From positions 1,798,001 through 1,862,000 of the forward strand of contig NZ_CP051240.1 in the NCBI RefSeq assembly GCF_017794965.1: a stretch of 64,000 nt of DNA, read 5' to 3'. This stretch comes from Alcanivorax sp. Lineage in GTDB: Bacteria; Pseudomonadota; Gammaproteobacteria; Pseudomonadales; Alcanivoracaceae. The position numbers were made by a program, and so were the translations under genes. The notes below the pieces were generated by a model. It searched no databases. It had not been told where the DNA came from and saw only the letters and a program-made list of their open reading frames with translations. Below are positions 34,622-43,607 of the stretch, piece after piece (position 1 is the first letter of the stretch; each line of letters begins with the position of its first letter).

Positions 34622-34654
34622 AAAAAAACCCCGGCGGTGGTACCGGCGGGGTTG
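34622..34654 (-). terminator. Terminator-like hairpin just before prpF
   Basis: Reverse strand AACCCCGCCGGT, ACC loop, ACCGCCGGGGTT followed by seven T in all; one internal mismatch. The prpF Shine-Dalgarno sequence begins at once after the T-run, so the hairpin may act as an attenuator or as a processing point between acnD and prpF. Confidence 0.7.
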
Positions 34655-34671
34655 GATATACAGAGGGCTTA

Positions 34672-34800
34672 TGTGGGAGCTTGCCTGCAAAACAAAAGAT
34701 CGCCTGCAGGCAGGCTCCTACGGAAGTCTTTGGTGGGAGCGGCTGTCGTTTGTGGGAGCGTGCTTGCACGCGAATATTCGTTTGCAAGCAAACTCCCACA
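34672..34800. repeat. Two REP-type inverted pairs
   Basis: 34672-34722 and 34751-34800 (TGTGGGAGCGTGCTTGCACG ... TTTGCAAGCAAACTCCCACA). They lie in the acnD-prpF gap, 34608-34869. Confidence 0.75.
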
Positions 34801-34869
34801 GTGACCTTTGCTTTAGTCCACCCTCCCACAGGGACCGGTGATTTAAGCCAGTCCCACAAGGACTTCGCC

Positions 34870-37461
34870 TTAGCCCGCTTCCGCCATGAACTCTTTGGCG
34901 AATTTCTGCAGGATGCCGCCGTTGGTATACACGGACACTTCTTCCGCGGTATCCAGACGACAGATCATCGGTACGCGCTCCACGTCGCCGTTCTGGCGAG
35001 TGATCACCAGAGTCATGGTGGCACGGGGTGCCAGCTCACCTTCCACGTCGTAGATCTCGGTACCGTCCAGGTTCAAGGTCTTGCGGGTGGTGCCTTCCTC
35101 GAACTGCAGGGGCATCACGCCCATACCGATCAGGTTGGTACGGTGAATGCGCTCGAAACCTTCAGCGGCAATCACTTCCACACCGGCAAGGGCAACGCCC
35201 TTGGCAGCCCAGTCACGGGAAGAACCCTGACCATAGTCCGCGCCGGCCACGATGATCAGCGGCTGCTTGCGCTCCATGTAGGTCTCGATGGCTTCCCACA
35301 TACGCATCTGCTGGCCTTCCGGCTCAACACGCGCCAGGGACCCCTGGATCACTTCACCGTTCTCGTCACGGCACATCTCGTTGAACAGTTTCGGGTTCGC
35401 GAGCGTGGCACGCTGGGCAGTCAGGTGGTCACCACGGTGGGTCGCGTAGGAGTTGAAGTCCTCCTGCGGCAGGCCCATCTTGTCCAGGTAGGCACCGGCG
35501 GCGCTGTCCAGCAGGATGGCGTTGGACGGTGACAGGTGGTCGGTGGTGATGTTGTCCGGCAGGATCGCCAGCGGGCGCATGCCTTTCATTTCACGCTGAC
35601 CGGCCATGTTGCCTTCCCAGTAGGGAGGACGACGGATGTAGGTGGACTGCGGACGCCAGTCGTACAGCGGGCTGGCTGCGCGCTCACCGTCACCCTTCTT
35701 CTCGAACATGGGGATGTAGGTCTTGCGGAACTGTTCCGGCTTCACTGCAGACTTCACGATGGCATCGATCTCTTCATCAGAAGGCCAGATGTCCTTCAGG
35801 TAGATCGGGTTGCCGTCCTGGTCCTTGCCCAGCGCATCTTTTTCGATATCGAAACGCATGGTGCCGGCGATGGCGTAGGCCACAACCAGCGGCGGAGACG
35901 CCAGGAACGCCTGCTTGGCGTAGGGGTGGATACGTCCGTCGAAATTACGGTTACCGGACAGTACCGCCGTAGCGTACAGGTCACGCTCGATCACTTCTTT
36001 CTGGATCTTGGGATCCAGGGCGCCGGACATGCCGTTACAGGTAGTACAGGCGAAGGCCACCACATCGAAGCCCAGTTCCTGCAGCTCAGGCAGCAGACCG
36101 GATTCTTCCAGGTACATCTTCACAGTCTTGGAACCCGGCGCCAGGGAGCTCTTCACCCACGGCTTGCGAACCAGACCCAGCTTGTTGGCGTTACGGGCCA
36201 GCAGGCCAGCGCCAATGATGTTGCGCGGGTTGGAGGTGTTGGTACAGCTGGTGATGGCCGCGATGATCACCGCGCCATCGGGCATCAAGCCCTCCTCTTC
36301 TTCCCACTCCTTGGCAATGCCACGGCTACCCAGTTCGGATACCGGCAGCAGTGCGTGCGGGTTGGACGGGCCCGCCAGGTTACGCTCAACCTTGGACAGA
36401 TCGAAGTGCAGTACGCGCTCGTACTCGGCACCTTTCAGGCTGTCCGCCCACAGGCCGGTTTCCTTGGCAAACTTCTCTACCAGGGCCACCTGCTCGTCTT
36501 CACGGCCGGTCAGCTTCAGGTAGTCGATGGTCTGGCCATCGATGAAGAACATGCCAGCGGTAGCGCCGTATTCCGGAGTCATGTTGGCGATGGTGGCACG
36601 GTCACCCACGGACAGGCTGTCTGCACCTTCACCGTAGAATTCCAGGTAGGCGCCAACCACACGCTCCTTACGCAGGAACTCGGTCAGGGACAGTACCAGG
36701 TCGGTACCGGTGATGCCCGGCTTCAGCTTGCCGGTCATTTCCACACCGACGATGTCGGGCAGACGCATCATGGACGGGTTGCCCAGCATCACGTTCTCGG
36801 CTTCCAGACCACCCACACCCACGGAGATCACGCCCAGGGCGTCGACCATGGGGGTGTGGCTGTCGGTGCCCACACAGGTGTCCGGGAAAGCCACGCCGTC
36901 ACGCACCTGTACCACCGGAGACATCTTCTCCAGGTTGATCTGGTGCATGATGCCGTTACCCGGCGGGATCACGTCGACATTATCAAACGCGGTCTTGGTC
37001 CAGTTGATGAAGTGGAAGCGGTCCGCGTTGCGGCGCTCTTCCACGTCACGGTTCTTCTGGAACGCGTCTTTCTCGAAACCGGGGTGTTCTACGGCCAGGG
37101 AGTGATCCACGATCAGCTGGGTCGGCACTACCGGATTGACTTTGGAGGGGTCACCGCCCTTCTCGGCGATGGCATCACGCAGACCGGCCAGATCAACCAG
37201 TGCGGTCTGACCCAGAATGTCGTGACACACCACGCGCGCCGGGTACCACGGGAAATCCATGGTGCGCTTGCGCTCGATCAGCTGCTTCAGGGAGTCGGTG
37301 AGATCCTCCGGGTTGCAGCGACGCACCAGCTGCTCAGCCAGGATACGCGAGGTGAACGGGAGTTTGTCATAGGCCCCAGGCTGGATGGCGTCGACAGCCG
37401 CACGGGTGTCGAAATAGTCCAGCTGGGTGCCGGGAAGCTGCTTGCGATATTCAGTGTTCAT
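34870..37461 (-). CDS. acnD: Fe/S-dependent 2-methylisocitrate dehydratase
   Basis: 863 aa aconitase-family enzyme of the methylcitrate cycle; it dehydrates 2-methylcitrate and needs PrpF as partner. The [4Fe-4S] ligands are the cysteines in S-C-T-N-T-S-N-P and A-C-T-T-C-N-G; the substrate-binding G-A-D-Y-G-Q-G-S-S-R-D motif of the C-terminal swivel domain is present. The presence of prpF beside it separates AcnD from ordinary aconitase A. It follows prpC after 115 bases that contain a REP pair. The large open frame on the opposite strand is a shadow. Confidence 0.94.
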   Translation of the reverse strand: MNTEYRKQLPGTQLDYFDTRAAVDAIQPGAYDKLPFTSRILAEQLVRRCNPEDLTDSLKQLIERKRTMDFPWYPARVVCHDILGQTALVDLAGLRDAIAEKGGDPSKVNPVVPTQLIVDHSLAVEHPGFEKDAFQKNRDVEERRNADRFHFINWTKTAFDNVDVIPPGNGIMHQINLEKMSPVVQVRDGVAFPDTCVGTDSHTPMVDALGVISVGVGGLEAENVMLGNPSMMRLPDIVGVEMTGKLKPGITGTDLVLSLTEFLRKERVVGAYLEFYGEGADSLSVGDRATIANMTPEYGATAGMFFIDGQTIDYLKLTGREDEQVALVEKFAKETGLWADSLKGAEYERVLHFDLSKVERNLAGPSNPHALLPVSELGSRGIAKEWEEEEGLMPDGAVIIAAITSCTNTSNPRNIIGAGLLARNANKLGLVRKPWVKSSLAPGSKTVKMYLEESGLLPELQELGFDVVAFACTTCNGMSGALDPKIQKEVIERDLYATAVLSGNRNFDGRIHPYAKQAFLASPPLVVAYAIAGTMRFDIEKDALGKDQDGNPIYLKDIWPSDEEIDAIVKSAVKPEQFRKTYIPMFEKKGDGERAASPLYDWRPQSTYIRRPPYWEGNMAGQREMKGMRPLAILPDNITTDHLSPSNAILLDSAAGAYLDKMGLPQEDFNSYATHRGDHLTAQRATLANPKLFNEMCRDENGEVIQGSLARVEPEGQQMRMWEAIETYMERKQPLIIVAGADYGQGSSRDWAAKGVALAGVEVIAAEGFERIHRTNLIGMGVMPLQFEEGTTRKTLNLDGTEIYDVEGELAPRATMTLVITRQNGDVERVPMICRLDTAEEVSVYTNGGILQKFAKEFMAEAG

Positions 37462-37516
37462 AGCCTGGGACTCTTTGTGAGTGTGCTTTCAGGATGAGCC
37501 TGGGATTAGATGAAAC

Positions 37517-37568
37517 TGTGGGAGTCTGCTTGCAGACGAAAGATTTCGCTTGCAAGCAAGCTCCCACA
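37517..37568. repeat. REP-type inverted pair
   Basis: TGTGGGAGTCTGCTTGCAGA at 37517 and its counterpart ending CTCCCACA, in the prpC-acnD gap. Confidence 0.75.
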
Positions 37569-37576
37569 AAAGGCTA

Positions 37577-38722
37577 TTAGCCTCGCTCTGCGATCGGAGT
37601 AACCGGACGCAGTTCTTCACCGGTGTAGTCCGCGCTCGGACGGATGATGCGGTTGTCCGCACGCTGCTCCATCACGTGGCCAGCCCAACCCGTCAGGCGG
37701 CTCATCACGAAGATCGGGGTGAACAGCTTGGTCGGGATACCCATGAAGTGGTACGCAGAAGCGTGGAAGAAATCAGCGTTACAGAACAGCTTCTTCTCGC
37801 GCCACATGACTTCTTCACAACGTACGGAAACCGGGTACAGCACGGTGTCGCCCACGTCGGCAGCCAGCTTCTCGGACCATTCCTTGATGATGGCGTTACG
37901 CGGATCGGATTCGCTGTAGATCGCGTGACCGAAGCCCATGATCTTTTCCTTGCGCTCCAGCATGCCCATCATTTCCTGCTCGGCGTGATCGGCAGAGGTG
38001 AACTTCTCGATCATGTCCATGGCAGCTTCGTTGGCGCCACCGTGCAGCGGACCACGCAGGGTGCCGATGGCACCGGTGATGCAGCTGTGGATGTCGGACA
38101 GCGTGGAGGCACACACGCGAGCGGTGAAGGTGGAAGCGTTGAACTCGTGCTCTGCGTACAAGATCAGGGACACGTTCATGACGCGCTCATGCAGCTCGTT
38201 GGGCTTTTCGCCACGCAGCATGTGCAAGAAGTGGGCGCCGATGGAATCGTCGTCAGTGTTTTCTTCAACACGCACGCCATCGTGGCTGAAACGGTACCAG
38301 TAGCAGATGATGGACGGGAAGCAGGCCAGCATGCGGTCGATGGCTTCTTCCTGGGTCGGGAAAGCGCCCATTACGGTGGTGTCTTCCTGCTCCAGGTTAC
38401 CCAGCATGGAACAACCGGTACGGATCACGTCCATGGGGTGGGCGTCAGCCGGGATGCGCTCGAGCACTTCTTTCAGCGGCTGGGGCAGACTACGCAGACC
38501 TTTCAGCTTGGTCTTGTAGGCATCCAGTTCTGCCTGAGTGGGCAGCGCGCCCTTCAGGATCAGGTGTGCCACTTCTTCGAATTCGCAGTTCTCAGCGAGA
38601 TCCTTTACGTCATAACCACGGTAGGTCAGACCGGAACCGGATACGCCCACGGTGGACAGTGCGGTTTTACCTGCTACTTGGCCACGCAGACCCGCGCCGC
38701 CGAGTTTTTTGCCTTCTGCCAT
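37577..38722 (-). CDS. prpC: 2-methylcitrate synthase
   Basis: 381 aa citrate-synthase family enzyme that condenses propionyl-CoA with oxaloacetate. Catalytic regions: C-A-S-T-L-S-D-I-H-S, the P-L-H-G-G-A-N-E substrate His, G-F-G-H-A-I-Y, and the late D-F-F-H-A-S-A aspartate. Length and the prp context favour methylcitrate synthase over GltA (about 430 aa). It lies between prpB and acnD on the same strand. Confidence 0.94.
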   Translation of the reverse strand: MAEGKKLGGAGLRGQVAGKTALSTVGVSGSGLTYRGYDVKDLAENCEFEEVAHLILKGALPTQAELDAYKTKLKGLRSLPQPLKEVLERIPADAHPMDVIRTGCSMLGNLEQEDTTVMGAFPTQEEAIDRMLACFPSIICYWYRFSHDGVRVEENTDDDSIGAHFLHMLRGEKPNELHERVMNVSLILYAEHEFNASTFTARVCASTLSDIHSCITGAIGTLRGPLHGGANEAAMDMIEKFTSADHAEQEMMGMLERKEKIMGFGHAIYSESDPRNAIIKEWSEKLAADVGDTVLYPVSVRCEEVMWREKKLFCNADFFHASAYHFMGIPTKLFTPIFVMSRLTGWAGHVMEQRADNRIIRPSADYTGEELRPVTPIAERG

Positions 38723-38766
38723 TGTTCATCTCCTGGTTAATCTGTTTACAACAATGTCTTGATCAC

Positions 38767-38846
38767 CGTAGGGCGGAAATCGTTAACACCGACCTCCTCC
38801 GTCCTTTCTCTGGCGGAGATGGGCTGACGCCCATTTCCGCCCTACG
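38767..38846. repeat. Palindrome type A, single copy
   Basis: Ends CGTAGGGCGGAAAT and ATTTCCGCCCTACG; the interior differs from the copies at 4827-5832, so only the outer arms are conserved. In the prpB-prpC gap. Confidence 0.75.
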
Positions 38847-38868
38847 ATGTTGAATCTTTCATCTCTGC

Positions 38869-38919
38869 TGTGGGAGCTTGCTTGCAAGCGAATGATTCGC
38901 CTGCAAGCAGCCTCCCACA
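38869..38919. repeat. REP-type inverted pair
   Basis: TGTGGGAGCTTGCTTGCAAG at 38869 and the matching arm ending CCTCCCACA, 14 bases beyond the prpB stop. Confidence 0.75.
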
Positions 38920-38932
38920 ATGAGGTGCTTGC

Positions 38933-39823
38933 TTAGCCCTTGTTCTGGGCGAACAGCGCGTCCAGTTTCTGCTCGTAGTCGTGGTAGTTAAGGAAATCGT
39001 ACAGCTCCATACGTGTCTGCATGATGTCCACCACGTCTTTCTGGTGACCGTTTTCGCGGATGCTCTGGTACACCTGCAGGGCCGCCTTGTTCATGGCACG
39101 GAAAGCGCTTAGCGGGTACAGAACCATGTCTGCACCGGCTTCAGCCAGCTCTTCACGGGTGAACAGCGGCGTGGCACCGAACTCGGTGATGTTGGCCAGC
39201 AGCGGTACATCGCCCAGACCTTCCTTGAACGCCTTGTAGTCTTCCAGGGTGTGTACGGCTTCCGCGAAGATGCCGTCTGCACCGGCTTCGATGCACGCCT
39301 TGGCACGTTCTACCGCAGAGTCCAGACCTTCCATCTGGAACGCATCGGTACGGGCGATGATGAAGAAGTCGTCGTCGGTCTTGCCATCAACAGCGGCCTT
39401 CACACGGTCAACCATTTCAGCCTGGGTCACAATTTCCTTGTTGGGACGGTGACCACAACGCTTCTGGGCAACCTGATCTTCCAGGTGCACGGCGCCCGCG
39501 CCAGCCTTGATCATTTCCTTGACGGTGCGGGAGATGTTGAACGCCCCGCCCCAGCCGGTATCGATGTCCACCAACAGCGGGGTTTCTACGGCACTGGAGA
39601 TACGACGCACGTCTTCCAGCACGTCATTCATGCTGGTCATACCCAGGTCAGGCATGCCGTAGCTGGCGTTGGCCACGCCACCACCAGACAGGTAGATAGC
39701 ACGGTAGCCGGTCTGCTCGGCCATCATTGCCGCGTAGGCGTTGATGGTACCCATGATTTGAAGGGGCTTTTCTTCCGCAAGCGCTTTACGGAAACGGCCG
39801 CCGGCGGTCAGGTTTGCTGACAT
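38933..39823 (-). CDS. prpB: 2-methylisocitrate lyase
   Basis: 296 aa, isocitrate lyase superfamily. It splits 2-methylisocitrate to succinate and pyruvate, the last step of the methylcitrate cycle; the pyruvate can feed ppsA. The K-R-C-G-H-R catalytic loop and D-I-D-T-G-W-G-G metal-binding segment are present. It starts 12 bases after the GntR regulator gene ends, so regulator and enzymes form one transcript. Confidence 0.95.
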   Translation of the reverse strand: MSANLTAGGRFRKALAEEKPLQIMGTINAYAAMMAEQTGYRAIYLSGGGVANASYGMPDLGMTSMNDVLEDVRRISSAVETPLLVDIDTGWGGAFNISRTVKEMIKAGAGAVHLEDQVAQKRCGHRPNKEIVTQAEMVDRVKAAVDGKTDDDFFIIARTDAFQMEGLDSAVERAKACIEAGADGIFAEAVHTLEDYKAFKEGLGDVPLLANITEFGATPLFTREELAEAGADMVLYPLSAFRAMNKAALQVYQSIRENGHQKDVVDIMQTRMELYDFLNYHDYEQKLDALFAQNKG

Positions 39824-39835
39824 GGCGTTCTCCTA

Positions 39836-40531
39836 TTAGTCGGATTTCAGGTTTTCCGCCTTGTGGGCGGCATATTGGGTTTCAATATTCTTTCTGGCAC
39901 TGCTGATATGACGGCGCATGAGCAGCTCTGCCATTTCGCCATCCCGGGACTCGATGGCCTCGAGAATCCGGCGGTGTTCGTTAAGGGCTTTCTGTGGGCG
40001 GTTTGCCACGGAGCTGAACTGGTAGCGATACATGCGCACCAGATGGTAAAGCTCGCCAATGAGCATCTGGCTGAGGGTGGCATTGTGGCTGCCCTGAATG
40101 ATGCGGTAGTGGAAATCCAGGTCCCCTTCCCGCTGGAAATAGGCAGTGTCTTCGCGCAGGTCCTGCTGCTGTTCGTGCTGGTCGAGCACATCGTAGAGGC
40201 CCAGAACCTCTGCCGAACTCATGCACTCTGCCGCCAGACGGGCGGCCATGCCCTCCAGCGCTTCACGGACATGGTAAATTTCGATCAGATCATCGAAGCT
40301 GAGCGAGGCGACACGGGTGCCCACATGGACTTCGCGCTGCAACAGCTTGCGGGATTCAAGACGGCGAATGGCTTCACGGAGGGGGCCACGGCTTACCCCG
40401 TAGCGGCTGGCCAGCTCGGTTTCGCTGACCTTGGAACCGGGGGGAATCTCACCACGCACAATATCATCCTGTAACCGGGCAAATACCCGGTCAGCAAGGG
40501 TTCGTGCGCTTTCAGGTGAGGCAACAGACAT
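39836..40531 (-). CDS. GntR-family (FCD) regulator of the propionate operon
   Basis: 231 aa. Winged helix-turn-helix at residues 12-75 (S-E-T-E-L-A-S-R-Y-G-V-S-R-G-P-L-R-E-A-I), then an all-helical FCD ligand domain with probable metal ligands (D and three H, as in H-Y-R-I-I and the late R-R-H-I). It heads prpB-C-acnD-prpF, as in pseudomonads, and should respond to 2-methylcitrate or a related acid. Two identical 12-bp half-symmetric sites lie in front of it (40543-40554, 40606-40617), which fit auto-regulation. Confidence 0.9.
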   Translation of the reverse strand: MSVASPESARTLADRVFARLQDDIVRGEIPPGSKVSETELASRYGVSRGPLREAIRRLESRKLLQREVHVGTRVASLSFDDLIEIYHVREALEGMAARLAAECMSSAEVLGLYDVLDQHEQQQDLREDTAYFQREGDLDFHYRIIQGSHNATLSQMLIGELYHLVRMYRYQFSSVANRPQKALNEHRRILEAIESRDGEMAELLMRRHISSARKNIETQYAAHKAENLKSD

Positions 40532-40542
40532 AAATCAGCCCG

Positions 40543-40617
40543 ATTGTTGACAATCTGAACAACCGGGCTGGACTTTACGCCCCTATACGGGATGTTTCAA
40601 GGACCATTGTTGACAAT
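40543..40617. promoter_or_regulatory. Candidate operators of the propionate operon
   Basis: ATTGTTGACAAT occurs at 40543-40554 and again at 40606-40617, 63 bases apart. The near-palindrome TTGTnnACAA fits the TnGTnnnACnA type of FCD-GntR sites. A reverse-strand TTGAAA-17-TAAAGT pair lies between them and may be the promoter. The remainder of 40532-40764 has no recognised feature. Confidence 0.6.
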
Positions 40618-40764
40618 GAGTCATGCAGGCCTGAGTGATCATGGCAATCCATGCAGGGCTCAGGCTGTTGCAGAGGAGAAAAGGAAAATGACCTGGGAAG
40701 TCGCTGACAGGCGCGCCCTCGCCTGCCAGCAAACTGCCCCGCCGGGCTTATCCGGCAAGACGAA

Positions 40765-42708
40765 TCAGGGAGTACAGCCGTCTTCGGCGAACTGCACCGC
40801 ACCAGACTGCAGAGAAGCGAATACCAGACTTTCAATATCGGTGGGGGATTCCTGACTGGACCACCCTGAGCGCTGAATGGCTGGCAGGAATTGCAGATCA
40901 ACCCAGCCTGCACGAATCTGGTCATCGAAATTGGCATCACCCAGGCGGTACATGGGAGAACAGGTGCCATCCAGATCGATGCGCCCTTGAATTTCCACGT
41001 TATAGTGCGGCGCCACCCCACGAACATCCAGCCCCGGCGCCAAACGCAAGAACACATTGACGCTATTGGAGTCAGGCAAGGTACGGGTCACCATGCCAAC
41101 CTCATGGGCGGTGCCACAGGCGCCATTATCACCAGTGGTAATCAAGCCATCAGAACCAATGGACAGACAAAAGTCCGCCAGATCGTTTTCATCTTCACGC
41201 ACGCGCTCGGTGGTGATGTCCACGGTTGTGGATCCCCGAGTGATGGATTCAGGATAGTTCGCGCCAATCTCGAGGGTTGGATTAGGGATAGACTCGCACT
41301 CACTGCCATCATCAGCCTCCCCGACACAGGGCCGCATCAGGCTTACCCGATAATCCCCGACTACCGAAGCCAACACTGCCGCATCAAGCGCAATCTCTAC
41401 CGAGCCGGTTTTGGTGCCACGCACCGGCATGGGGCTTTCTGAAGTCCCGGGATCGCCATCATCCGGACGGGGTACAGCTCGGCCAAGCAGCTCTCCCGCT
41501 ACTTCACCCTTTTCGTTCCCCTGCACCGTGTAACTGGTGTTCGGATAATCCAGATCAAAGTCACTGCCACCCCCGGTGGATATGCCCGTGTAAATGGTTT
41601 GCCCCAGAATCCTGCCCTGCAGCTGGGCATCCGTGTTTGAAGGAGGGGTATCGCCAATCCCGGCACCGGTCAATTGTACTGACTCGGTCAGAGTGTCGCT
41701 GTTGACCAGCAAAAGGGTATCGGACAAAGACGCCGTGCTTTGCAGACCCACGAAATCCACTTCCGATTCCGTGTCCGTAGAACGAATCAGCTGCCCACCC
41801 GCGAGCACCTTGCCCGAGGGGAGGAACAGACTGTTCATGGCGAGGGCAAAACGGGAGCCGTCTTCCGCCCTGAAATCACAGTCATCAACCAACAGGCACT
41901 CACCGGCACTTTCCAGTGAATAAAGCCCGGCACGGGTACGATTGGCAGCCTGTGCGATGCGCGCTTCATAGGCGGTTGTGTCAGCCTCGAATCTGGCAAT
42001 GGCATCCTTGGACTCTGCCGCGAGTGCAGCATCGATCTTGTCCAACAGATCCTGCCAGGCCAGTACAAAGGCATTGTAATCACTGTAACCATCGAACGGT
42101 TGGCTGGGAATATCGCCAGCGTTTTCATCAATAACATCGTTAATGTCGACGCCCGTGCCAAGCTCCAGTTCTGCAGCACTGCGTGTCTGAATGCTTACCT
42201 CGTTATCCGCATCCCCATCGTTGTCCAGCGCCTGCAGCAACGCAGAGCGATACAGTACCGAATCATCGACAGCACTTCGGGTCGGAGGCAGAATCAGGTC
42301 AGCAACGGTGACCTGAAAGTTATCCTTGCGCAGCTGCTGGGGAAACAGGAAGGAACCGAGGGTAATCTTGTTGCCTTCAAACAGGCCATTGCCCAGGAAA
42401 AATTCGATTTCCCGGCTACTGGCCGGACAAAGCGCGGTGTAGGGAGGAATGACCGTCGCTTCACCATCCGTATCCGTGGTGGTGCGCTCTGTGTCCGAGG
42501 TGAAAAACACCACTTCGGTACCGGTGCAGCGATACCCCACGTTACTGATCTTGGGCCCGGTGAGCTCAACAAATACCTCACCACGCACAGTCTGGTCGCA
42601 AGGCGCCCCTGCGGGACACCCGGGGACAGTGGCATCAGAAAAGTCCTCACCGCCGTTACAGCCCATCAGAGCCAGAGACAAGGCAGTCAAAGCAAACAAA
42701 GCACGCAT
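40765..42708 (-). CDS. filF: Putative pilus system lipoprotein FilF
   Basis: 647 aa. Signal peptide with lipobox L-M-G-C (Cys17), so an outer-membrane lipoprotein is likely. The mature protein is long, acidic and beta-rich, with D-N-D-G-D-A-D-N and D-G-N-D-like loops and many paired cysteines. Position, size and type match FilF of the Acinetobacter fil locus; that assignment comes from memory of the locus, not from a search. It is the last gene of the operon, 32 bases after filE. The role of FilF is not established; surface anchoring of the fil fibre is an inference. Confidence 0.72.
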   Translation of the reverse strand: MRALFALTALSLALMGCNGGEDFSDATVPGCPAGAPCDQTVRGEVFVELTGPKISNVGYRCTGTEVVFFTSDTERTTTDTDGEATVIPPYTALCPASSREIEFFLGNGLFEGNKITLGSFLFPQQLRKDNFQVTVADLILPPTRSAVDDSVLYRSALLQALDNDGDADNEVSIQTRSAAELELGTGVDINDVIDENAGDIPSQPFDGYSDYNAFVLAWQDLLDKIDAALAAESKDAIARFEADTTAYEARIAQAANRTRAGLYSLESAGECLLVDDCDFRAEDGSRFALAMNSLFLPSGKVLAGGQLIRSTDTESEVDFVGLQSTASLSDTLLLVNSDTLTESVQLTGAGIGDTPPSNTDAQLQGRILGQTIYTGISTGGGSDFDLDYPNTSYTVQGNEKGEVAGELLGRAVPRPDDGDPGTSESPMPVRGTKTGSVEIALDAAVLASVVGDYRVSLMRPCVGEADDGSECESIPNPTLEIGANYPESITRGSTTVDITTERVREDENDLADFCLSIGSDGLITTGDNGACGTAHEVGMVTRTLPDSNSVNVFLRLAPGLDVRGVAPHYNVEIQGRIDLDGTCSPMYRLGDANFDDQIRAGWVDLQFLPAIQRSGWSSQESPTDIESLVFASLQSGAVQFAEDGCTP

Positions 42709-42740
42709 ATTCAGTTCCTGTGATTCAGCAGGAGAGCCGA

Positions 42741-43607
42741 TTATTGCCCCATCAGGACAAGCTCACCCTGCGTCACTTGTAATAATCCGTCTGTACCTGG
42801 CTGCTCTTCAAAATAAGGAAGGAAAACAACCAGGTACCGTTGACCTGTTTCCCGCTCGAGGGTTCCCTGCAGATAGCCAAAGCGGTACCAGGTTTCCGGG
42901 TACCGACGGCTGAAAGGTTGATCCACCAGCATGACCGGCGAGCCATTGGCATCCAGCCAGAGCAGCTCCACCGCCAAATAGCCTTTCTTTTTGACAAAGG
43001 CATTGAGCGTGACAGCCGCCACCCCCTCGTCCACCTTGAAGACCATGGCGCGATAAGCGCCCTCACCTGCCATCTGCGGGCTGTCGGCATGGAAATCCAC
43101 CAGCGTCTCGCTGCCGGTCTTTAGCGTCTCCGCGGTGTCCAGCATATGAACACAACAGTCCGCACGCAGGGGCCGGTAGGTTTCCAGGTAGCCCACCTCC
43201 CCTACTGTTTCATAAGGGGCGGGGGCGGCAGCAGCAGCGGCACGCTCAGCACCCATATCCAGTGGCCGGCTGACCAACTGGCCCGTTTCATCAATATAGG
43301 TGACAAAACGCTGGTTCTCACGCTCCGCCAGCTCTTCATCCACCTCGCCACTGGGGCGGTAGTCCTCCAGAGTCTCCATGGGCTGGTCATTGGCTGCATC
43401 CACTTTCGGACTGGAGGTGGCTTCAGGCGGGTTGGCCGGTGCGGGTGAAGCCGCTGCCGGCGGTTGGGCTTCTGCCGGGCGCTCCAGCGTCACCAGGTTG
43501 CCCTGGGCGTCTGTGTAGACGTACAAACCACTGGATTGATCGCCTGTGGGCATGGAGCTCTGGCACCCTGCCAGAGCCACCAGAGCCAATGCAAGTAGAT
43601 GTCGCAT
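42741..43607 (-). CDS. filE: Putative pilus assembly lipoprotein FilE
   Basis: 288 aa. Lipobox A-L-A-G-C (Cys15). The first part has two D-A-Q-G-N-L-V-T / D-E-T-G-Q-L-V-S repeats and a Pro/Ala-rich linker (about residues 45-70). From about residue 140 a beta domain resembles the MalM type of periplasmic proteins. Its ATG shares one base with the filD stop (TAATG), so the two are translationally coupled. Named from its place in the fil locus and its general form. Confidence 0.75.
   Translation of the reverse strand: MRHLLALALVALAGCQSSMPTGDQSSGLYVYTDAQGNLVTLERPAEAQPPAAASPAPANPPEATSSPKVDAANDQPMETLEDYRPSGEVDEELAERENQRFVTYIDETGQLVSRPLDMGAERAAAAAAPAPYETVGEVGYLETYRPLRADCCVHMLDTAETLKTGSETLVDFHADSPQMAGEGAYRAMVFKVDEGVAAVTLNAFVKKKGYLAVELLWLDANGSPVMLVDQPFSRRYPETWYRFGYLQGTLERETGQRYLVVFLPYFEEQPGTDGLLQVTQGELVLMGQ

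Noticed and set aside
35536..37497. 653-codon open frame opposite acnD
   Set aside because: Antisense shadow of a strongly conserved gene; composition typical of reverse-complement frames in GC-rich DNA.
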